Shown: piece after piece, positions 56,601 through 64,000 of the stretch | How positions within the stretch are numbered: the first letter of the stretch is position 1 | How the letters are laid out: each line of letters starts with the position of its first letter | From: Neofusicoccum parvum | Taxonomy: Eukaryota; Ascomycota; Dothideomycetes; Botryosphaeriales; Botryosphaeriaceae | Reading direction: 5' to 3' | Length of the DNA stretch: 64,000 bases | NCBI GenBank assembly: GCA_020912385.1 | Contig: CP087217.1 | Coordinates: forward strand, 1,860,001-1,924,000 | Notes under the pieces: model-generated | Seen by the model: the letters and a program-made list of their open reading frames with translations, nothing else | The model's database searches: none | What the model was told of the DNA's origin: nothing | Program-made: the position numbers and the translations under genes

Positions 56601-59600
56601 CGCGGCACGACGTGCTCGGGGCGCGCGCGGCCGACTGGGACGCAGCGCAGCCGCGGTGGCGCAACGTGCTGCGCGTGGCGGAGCTGCCATGGCTGGCCGA
56701 GCACCGGGTCACGGGCGGCATCGTGGTGCCGGGCGTGACGTACACGATCATGGCGGCCGAGGGCGTGCGCGAGCTGTGCGCGGACGAGGGCAAGGCCGTC
56801 AGGGCGTTCCGGCTGCGCGACGTGGCCATCTCGCGCGCGCTGCAGGTGGCCGAGGACGGCGAGGACGGCGCCGGCGCCACCGAGACGATGCTGGGGATGC
56901 GCCGGCTGCCCGAGTCCGCCGTGGGCGACTCGGGGACTTGGTGGGAGTGGCGCGTCTCGTCGTTCAGCCCCGGCGAAGGGAGTTGGCTGGAGCACGCGCG
57001 CGGCCAGGTCGGCGCGGAGCTGGCGGACGCGCTGACGGGGCCGATCGACGCAGGCAGGGAGGCCAGGGAGCGCGAGGTGGCATTCAAGAACATGCTCGAG
57101 GCCTCCGAGGCCGGCTGCACCGGCGCCCGCGATCTGGAGCGGCAGTATGCCGAGCTGGAGCGCGTGGGCCTAGAGTTCGGGCCCCTGTTCCGCAACTTGA
57201 CTAATGTGAAGACAGCGGAGGCGACGGGAAAGGTTGGTCAGGCGCTGGGCACCCTGCGTGTGCCGGACATCGCGAGCTGCATGCCGGCGCGCGCGCTGGC
57301 GGACCACATAATACAGCCGCCAGTCTTCGACAGCATGATCCACATGTTCCTATTTGCCTTTCAGGCATCTGTTGGTGCGGGACCGCTGACGGAGCCGCTG
57401 GTCCCGGTGGCCATTCGCAGCTTGTGGATTTCGGCAGACATGGAGACGGCGCCGGGTGCACAGTTCAAATGTCACTCATCCGCGCAGCTGGCCTCGCACA
57501 AGCGCTACGGCGCCGACATCACCGTCTGGAGCGAGGAGAGTAGGGACGTCAAGATCGTGTTACGTGGCTTGGAGGCGGTGCCGCTGCAGGAGTCAAGCGC
57601 CGATGCGGACCAGCGCCAGATCTGCTTCAACATGGAGTGGAAGCCGGATATGGAGCTCATGAGCAACAGTGAGATACAGTGCTGTCTCCGCGAGGCGGTG
57701 GCTCCTCTAGAGGAGAAGGATGGAGACAACTTACAGCGCGTGAAAGACTTGCAGCTCGCAGCAGCCATCTACATCACTGAAGCCGTTGAGGAACTGGAGA
57801 AGAACCCCCTCCCATCCACCATCGAACTGGAGCCACACAAGCAAAAATACCTCTCCTGGCTGCGCCTCCAAGCCTCCAAATTCGCAAACGGCGCCCTCAT
57901 CCACCAGACCCCCGACTGGGCCGCCATCAAAGCATCCTCGCCGCGCCGCGCCGCCTTCCTCGAGCAGCTCTCTTCATCCGGCCCAGAAGGCGCGCTCACG
58001 ACGCGCATGGGTGCGGCCGTGGTGCCCGTCCTCCGCGGCGCTGCCGATGCGCTACAGCTGATGTTCGGCCAGGACGACCTGCTGGAGCAATACTACCGCC
58101 ACATCCTGGGCACGGACAAGGTGCACGCGCTGCTGCGGGCCTACCTCGCGCTCCACGGCCACCGGCGCGCCGACCTGCGCGTCTGCGAGGTCGGCGCCGG
58201 CACGGGCGGCACGACGGCCGCGGTGCTAGAGGCGCTGTGCCCGGGCGGGGCGCGGGCCAAGGGCGCGTCGCGCCTGCTGCGCTACACGTACACGGACGTG
58301 TCGGCCGGCTTCTTCGACAAGGCGGCGGCCAAGTTCGGCAAGTGGCGCGGGCTGATGGAGTTCCGGGTGCTGGACGTGGAGCGCGGGGCGGCGGAGCAGG
58401 GCTTCGCCGAGGGCGCGTACGACGTCGTGGTCGCGGCCAACGTCGTGCACGCCACGGCGGACCTGGGCGCGACGCTGGCGAACGTGCGGGCGCTGCTGCG
58501 GCCAGGCGGCGTGCTGGTGCTGCAGGAGATCACGCAGCCCGAGTTCGTGGCCGGCCCGCTGTGCTTCGGCCAGCTGCCCGGGTGGTGGCTGAGCACGGAG
58601 GAGGGCAGGCCGTGGGGCCCGCTGCTGAGCGAGGAGGGGTGGAGGGAGGTGCTGGGCGCGAATGGGTTCGGGGCCGATGTCTTGACGCTGTCGGATAGTC
58701 TGAGCGCGGACTTGCATGCGCAGAGCTTGGTTGTGGCGACGAAGCCTGAGGCGCGGGAGGAGGTTGAGGGAGAGGCACTGGGCAAGGTGTTCGTCGTCAC
58801 GACAGCGGCGCCGTCGCAGGAGGAGAAAGGCCTGGCGGACGCGATCGCGGCGGAGGTCAAGAAGGACACCAGCCTGGCGGATGTCGCCGTCGTGGCGTTC
58901 TCGGAGCTGCCGCAGCACGGCCTGAAGGATGTTTGCTGCGTCGTTGCCATGGAGGCGCACGCGCCGTTCCTGGCGTCGCAGTTCTCTGGCGAAGAGTTTG
59001 AGATTCTGCGGCAGCTGGTCACGACGGCTGGGAGCTTGCTGTGGGTGACGGGCGATCCGTACGAGAAGCCGGACATGGCTTTGGTAACGGGGTTGATGAG
59101 GACGTTGAGGTGGGAGCGGTAAGTGATGGCGGGTACAAACACGACACTTCACGACGGTGGCTAACACGAGACAAACAGTGACCTCGATGGCTCGGATCTC
59201 GTCACGCTCGGGCTGGGAGATGTCGAGAATAGCACTGCTGCGGCTCTGGCACGGCACGTGGCTGCCGTCTACAAGCATCACTTCGTTGCTCACAGGGACC
59301 GCCATGCCGAATACACGGTTCAGTCCAACAGGATCTGCACAAACAGACTCGTCGAGGCACCAGTTGCAAACAGCTTCATCGGATCGAGGTGCTCAGCTCC
59401 GGTGCCGCAACCGCAGGAGTTTGGGGAGGCGAAGTCCTCGAGAGCGGTCATGCTCAGCACGTCGTCGCCTGGACGCCTCGACAAGCTCCACTTCGTCGAC
59501 TGGCCCGACTACACAGCGCCGCTGCCGGACGACCAGATCGAAGTCGAGATCAAGGCAACCGGGCTCAACTTCCGCGACGTCATGGTGGCCATGGGCGAGG

Positions 59601-61692
59601 TCGCAGCTGCAACGTTCGGACACGAGGGCGCGGGCGTCGTCACCAAGGTCGGCGCCGGCGTCAGCGACGTGCAGCCCGGCGACCGCATGCTGGTGCTCTC
59701 GGCGCTGCACGGCACCTTCCAGACACACACGCGCACGCCGCGCGACATCGCGGCCAAGATCCCCGCCGACATGAGCTTCGAGACGGCTGCCGGCATGCCC
59801 GTCATCTTCTCCACGGCCTACTACTGCCTGGCCGAGGTGGCGCGGCTGCGGGCCGGCGAGACGTGCTTGATCCATGCCGCGGCCGGCGGCGTCGGACAGG
59901 CCGCCATCCAGATCGCGCAGAACATGGGCGCCGAGGTGTTCGCGACGGTGTCGTCGCCCGAGAAGCGGCAGCTGCTGGTGGACGAGTACGGCGTGCCGGC
60001 CGACCACATCTTCTCGTCGCGCGACCTGTCGTTCGCCGCCGGCGTGATGCGCATGACGGCTGGCCGCGGCGTCGACGTCATCCTCAACTCGCTGGCCGGC
60101 GAGGCCCTGCGTGCGTCGTGGGACTGCATCGCCACGTTTGGCCGCTTCATCGAGATCGGCAAGCGCGACATCTTCGCCAACGGCCGGCTGGACATGCTGC
60201 CGTTCAGCCGCTCCGTCATGTTTGCCGCCTGCGATCTGTACACCATCACCAAGCTCGACACGAAGACGACGTCGCGCATCCTGACCAAGATCATCGACAT
60301 GTGGCAGAGCGGCGAAATCAGGGCCGCCCAGCCGCAGACCGTGTACTCGTTTGCCCAGATCGAGGACGCGTTCCGCCTGCTGCAGGCCGGCAAGCACATG
60401 GGCAAGGTCGTCCTGACGGCTGGCGATAGGGACGTGGTCAAAGTCATTCCGCAGCCCCCAGTGCCTACAAGGCTCAGGCCAGATGCAACCTACATCCTCA
60501 GTGGTGGACTGGGTGGCCTGGGTCGTAGTATAGCACGCTGGATGGCGCGCCAGGGGGCTCGCCACCTGGTCTTCCTGTCTCGCTCCGGCGATGCCAGTGA
60601 CGCAGCTAAGGAGCTTCTCCAGGACCTGCGCCAATCGGGGGTAAAGGCCGTAGCGCTTTCCTGCGACATCAGCCACGAGGAGGCACTGGTAAATGCCCTC
60701 AAGGGATGCAAAGACCAAGGCTTCCCCCCGTTCGCCGGCGTGATCCAGGGAGCCATGCAGCTCAAAGTAAGGCCCTCTCCCCACCCTCTTCACATCACCA
60801 CTAACCTCCTCCGCAGGACTCGGCCTTCGAATTCATGCCCCACGACTCCTACACCGCCGCCCTCGCCCCCAAAGTCGCAGGCACCTGGAACCTACACAAC
60901 CACCTGCCCCCGTCCCTCGACTTCTTCATCACCCTCTCCTCCATCTGCGGCCTCGTCGGCAACCGCGGCCAATCCAACTACGCCGCCGGCAACACCTTCC
61001 AGGACGCGCTGGCGCACCACCGCCGCGCGCGCGGCCTCCCCGCCTCGACCCTCGACCTGGGCAACATCCTGAGCGTCGGCTACATCGCCGAGAACCAGGC
61101 GACGCTCAACGCCAACCCCACCTTCTTCTTCGCCCACGACGGCGTCCGCGAAGCCGAGTTCCTGGCCCTCGTCGAGCAGCACGTCGACGCGCAGCGCGCC
61201 GCCGCCGCGCCGCCGCAGGTCGCCATCGGCCTGGCCACGTCGGCCGACTTCCGGGGCCGCGGGCTGCCCGAGCCGACGTTCATGCAGACGCCGCTGTTCG
61301 CGCAGCTGCGGTCGCAGGGCGTCGGCGTGGGAGCCGCGAGCGCGGCGCCGGACGCCGACGACGTCAGCGTGCAGAGCGCGCTCAGGTGGGCTGACGGCGC
61401 GGACGCGGCGGCGGCTCTGGTGGTGGCTGCTCTGGTGCGCCGTCTGTGCCGGACCATGGGCTTGCGCGCGGAGGACGTGGATGTCGCGCGACCGATTCAT
61501 GCGTACGGGGTTGACTCGCTCGTTGCGATGGAGTTTAGGAATTACGTCGGCCACGATATGGGCGCTGATGTGGCGGTGCTAGATATCATGGGGAATAGGA
61601 GTATTGAGGCGTTGAGCGTGGAGATTGTGCGGAGGAGTAAGTTTTGTGCGCGGTTGAGGGAGGGGGAGAGGGAGGGGGAGGGGGATGAGTAG
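53643..61692 (+). CDS. highly reducing type I polyketide synthase, 2610 aa
   Basis: Iterative synthase that builds a reduced, C-methylated chain. Exons: 53643-54269, 54327-54387, 54438-59118, 59179-60766 and 60817-61692 (7833 nt). Domains: KS (~16-440; Cys188 in DTACSSS, EAHATGT, KTNHGHLEGASG); AT (~565-890; FTGQGAQ, GHSSGE with Ser651); DH (~950-1265; His985 in LAEHRVTGGIVVPG, partner Asp in QPPVFDSM); C-methyltransferase (~1400-1620; EVGAGTGGTT at 1480, intact); ER (~1875-2185; HAAAGGVGQAA); KR (~2225-2430; LSGGLGGLGRSIARW, SSICGLVGNRGQSNYAAGN); and a C-terminal ACP (Ser2553 in YGVDSL). There is no thioesterase, reductase or condensation domain after the ACP; the protein ends in a Glu/Gly/Arg tail. 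Every catalytic motif I can check is intact, so the enzyme looks functional. The compound cannot be predicted. Confidence 0.95.
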
Positions 61693-62099
61693 GTGGAAGG
61701 GGTTTGAGGGTGGGTGGAGGAGGTTTGGTGATGGATGGAGAGTGTTGGGGGAATGTTCAGAAGCGTGGATAGAAGTAGATGTAGGCACGGAAACGGCTCT
61801 GATGGGAGTAAGGATTGGGTTGGTCCATTTTGTATAGTAGACGAGAAATAGCAATACCCCGATTTGGCAGCATAGCAATAAGTAGCAGTAAGCGGTGAGC
61901 AGAAGGCGCAGCAAACAACGAGTCAGACGCACCGGTCAGTTCACCAGACTCGAGGTATAAATACCACGCCTCGCCCGCCCCCTCAGCAGTCCTCCTCGCT
62001 CGTCCCATCCCTGCTCCCACCCCGCTCGCCCCTGGAAACCTACCCGGCGAAACTCGACCCCAGCCGCTTCCTTCCCGGCAGTCACAGCCGTCCGCGCAG
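61693..62099. other. intergenic, PKS 3' side and methyltransferase promoter
   Basis: 407 bp. The PKS 3' UTR begins with GGTGG-rich sequence. A TATAAATA box lies at 61956. Minus-strand frames here are short and unsupported. Confidence 0.6.
61956..61963 (+). promoter_or_regulatory. TATA box of the methyltransferase
   Basis: TATAAATA, 144 bp upstream of the methyltransferase ATG, almost the same distance as the TATA box before the PKS. Confidence 0.55.
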
Positions 62100-63147
62100 A
62101 TGGAGAAGATACAAGACAGCATCGCGGACCAGCTCTTCAGCACCGACGTCCCATGGTTCGTCGACGAGGTGCCGCCGCTGCAGCCGGCCATGCGGAAGCT
62201 CCTGATCGAGTACGCGGGGGTGCCGCCCGAGGAGGTCGAGGCGCGTGTTTTGCAGGCTCGGAACGAGGCTTGGAGGGCGGTATGCAGTTGTTCCGCGGCA
62301 GAGCGTGGTCGCCAGCTGATTTGATGTGATGTTCAGGCTCCGTTCCCCTGCGTGGGGTCCTTCCTGTTCGCGGAGCTGGCGCTGTCGACGTTTCCGGGGT
62401 ACGCGGCGTTGGTCGAGAGGCTGAAGGGCGGGCAGAGGTATTTGGAGGTCGGGTGCGGGTTGGGGCAGGATGTTAGGATGGTGAGTTTGCGTTCTTGTCT
62501 ACTTCTCGTTCAGTCCCCTCTTCGCCGTTAGAACCCCATCCATCCATCCCTCTTTTCCCCCATTCCTCCCCGCTGAACCCCACCAGCTCCTCCACTCCGG
62601 CGCGCCCCCCTCCTCCCTTCACGCCACCGACCTCGTCCCCGGCCTCATCGCCGCCGGCCACACCCTCTTCGCCGACGCCGCCACCACCGCGCCCCTCTTC
62701 CTGCCCGGCGTCGACTTCCTGGCGGCAGGACCGTCGTCCCCGCTCGCCCCCCTCGCCGCCTCCGTCGACGTCGTCCACGCCTCCATGTTCCTGCACTGCT
62801 TCGACCGCCCCGCCCAGCGCCGCGCCGCCGCCCGCATCGCCGCGCTGCTGGCGCCGCGGCGGGGCAGCATGGTCGTTGGCAGGCAGGGTGGTGTCACGCT
62901 GGGGTGCGGTCCGAGGGAGGAGGAGGTGAGGGGGCCGATGGGGCGGTTGGGCGGAGTGAGGAGGATGAATTGTTTGCATGATGAGAGGAGTTTGGTGGAG
63001 ATGTGGGAGGAGGTGGGGAGGGAGGCGGGGGGCAGGTGGGAGGTGAGGGTTGAGACGGAGGTGGTGGGGGAGGGGGATCGCGGGGGGTTGTATTTTGCCG
63101 GGGAGGATTATCGGTGGTTGAGGTTTGAGGTTGTTAGGTTGGAGTGA
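62100..63147 (+). CDS. class I SAM-dependent methyltransferase, 294 aa
   Basis: Probable small-molecule methyltransferase. Exons 62100-62279, 62337-62480 and 62587-63147 (885 nt). The N-terminal ~55 residues are helical (SIADQLFSTDVPWFVDEVPPLQPAMRKLL). SAM motif I is YLEVGCGLGQDVR (97-105). An HATDLVPG acidic end follows, then VDVVHASMFLHCFDR and a MVVGRQGGV strand. The N-terminal helix with the VPPL..AMR..LI..YAG stretch and the position of motif I resemble methyltransferases found in fungal polyketide and meroterpenoid clusters. It sits 407 bp after the PKS on the same strand, so a tailoring O-methylation is a fair guess; the acceptor is unknown. The C-terminal third is very rich in G, E and R and may evolve fast. 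Confidence 0.85.
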
Positions 63148-63412
63148 GGTGTGTTGTGTAGGATTTAGCAGGTTTGATGTGTTAAATGGTAGATGAATTG
63201 TTTATGTGGCGTGTTTATCGGATGGAATGGTAACTCTATTGTCGACAGTATGCGCTGTTAGCTGGCATACATTAAAAGCCTTATAGTAAATTGGACGAGA
63301 CATACCGACACTAAATATTTGAGCTACTGAGAGACCCCGCAGCTCCCATAGCATATGCCCCACAGCGTACCTTTATCTTGTATCGTTCCTCGTCCGCCAC
63401 AAACTCCAAAGC

Positions 63413-64000
63413 TCAAACTTTATCTTCACAACGTATCAGCCTACAACACGTAGAATCATATGGTAGAAAAGAGGCTGTGGTTAGTAAACCCAGATAATCT
63501 ACGTGTGAAAGCTTCGAAGCGCTGGGATCGGAGCCAGGCATCTTCATGGGCACCCTACTCAATTCGGCGTAGCCCAGCTCTTTGGTGACATCCCGAATGA
63601 AAAGTTTGTTCTTCGAGGACTAAGACTTTCTGAGCCATATTCTGTTCCTGTCAGGCCTACCCTCCGATATCCTATGTATAAATTTCCCAGTTGGAATCGA
63701 AACATCAGCGGGTACAACGCTCAGAAAGGTGACCGAGACGCTGCCCAAGAGATATAGGTTGTCGTTTGATTTTAACAAGGTGTTTATTGAGAGATCGTAC
63801 CTTTTTTGAAACGCGCCTTCATGGTAAGACGAGGTTGCCTCGGCACTGATGGTCGTCTATGAATAAGAAAATATTTCGGCCACAGCTACGGACACCTTCG
63901 CCCAATCCTCGGAGTTGCCTTCAATAATGCAAAAGTAGCCATCGACTTCCAGGAAGCCAATCTGTACAGATTCGGCCATGATGGTCTTTTTACCTCCAGT
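63413..64000 (-). pseudogene. decayed coding frame with two in-frame TAG codons, runs off the right edge
   Basis: On the minus strand one frame stays readable from 64000 to a TGA at 63413, broken only by TAG at 63859-63857 and 63622-63620. It reads GKKTIMAESVQIGFLEVDGY, then a piece with LLGSVSVTFLSVVPADVSIP, then a piece with LFIRDVTKELGYAELSRVPM. About 195 codons with only two internal stops is much better than chance. Introns covering the stops would have to be only ~39-41 bp, shorter than any confirmed intron here. A decayed gene (or an edge exon with unrecognised splicing) is the best reading. No family recognised. Confidence 0.4.

Noticed and set aside
58226..59305. 359-codon minus-strand frame
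   Set aside because: Shadow of the PKS methyltransferase region.
59393..60793. 466-codon minus-strand frame
   Set aside because: Mirror of the ER and KR domains of the polyketide synthase; His/Arg/Asp-rich shadow composition.
63850..63870. Very short introns to remove the two TAG codons at the right edge
   Set aside because: They would be 39 and 41 bp with poor signals, below the shortest confirmed intron here (46 bp). Kept as pseudogene instead.
1..64000. CRISPR arrays, bacterial operons, ribosome binding sites
   Set aside because: The window is clearly fungal nuclear DNA. The only tandem repeats lack spacer structure.

Overview
This is nuclear DNA of a filamentous ascomycete (Pezizomycotina). 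Genes are broken by short introns (46-70 bp in most cases) with GT-AG ends and CTAAC/CTGAC-like branch sites. There are no operons or ribosome binding sites. Gene content (Rom2, Yaf9, Haspin, acid trehalase, CYP52-type P450, highly reducing polyketide synthase) is typical of this group. A dothideomycete is my guess, but the sequence alone does not prove it. I rebuilt exon structures by hand. Nearly all recognised multi-exon genes close into one frame with canonical splice signals; two introns appear to use a GC donor.

Layout. 0.4-5 kb: a sugar transporter (-), an orphan 382-aa protein (+) and a doubtful small membrane protein (-). 5-8 kb: AT-rich spacer with a 34-bp minisatellite. 8-20 kb: housekeeping block with the Rho1 exchange factor ROM2 (-) divergent from V-ATPase subunit c VMA3 (+), then a PKA catalytic subunit (+) and a mitochondrial acyl-CoA synthetase (+). 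20-34 kb: a coiled-coil protein (+), Haspin kinase (+), a peroxisomal 4CL-type CoA ligase (-) and an AlkB-like dioxygenase (+). 34-44 kb: isovaleryl-CoA dehydrogenase (+), YAF9 (-) divergent from COQ11 (+), a 3-kb spacer with a degenerate ~158-bp tandem repeat, and the ribosome-assembly WD40 protein SQT1 (-).

45-64 kb is accessory: a CYP52-type P450 (-), an acid trehalase (-), an FSH1/LovG-type serine hydrolase (-) that shares an 889-bp divergent promoter with a 2610-aa highly reducing polyketide synthase (+), and a class I methyltransferase (+) just downstream. The PKS carries KS-AT-DH-MT-ER-KR-ACP and no thioesterase. The hydrolase is therefore the natural candidate to release the chain, as LovG does for LovB, and the methyltransferase may tailor the product. 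The P450 could oxidise it, but trehalase lies between them. The right edge holds a reading frame interrupted by two in-frame TAGs, probably a decayed gene.

A small family of diverged, inverted-repeat (MITE-like) elements occurs at 3.2, 29.0, 33.6, 44.1 and 44.4 kb. One copy lies inside an intron of the peroxisomal CoA ligase and explains why that intron is about three times longer than usual. I saw no rRNA, convincing tRNA, CRISPR or replication origin.
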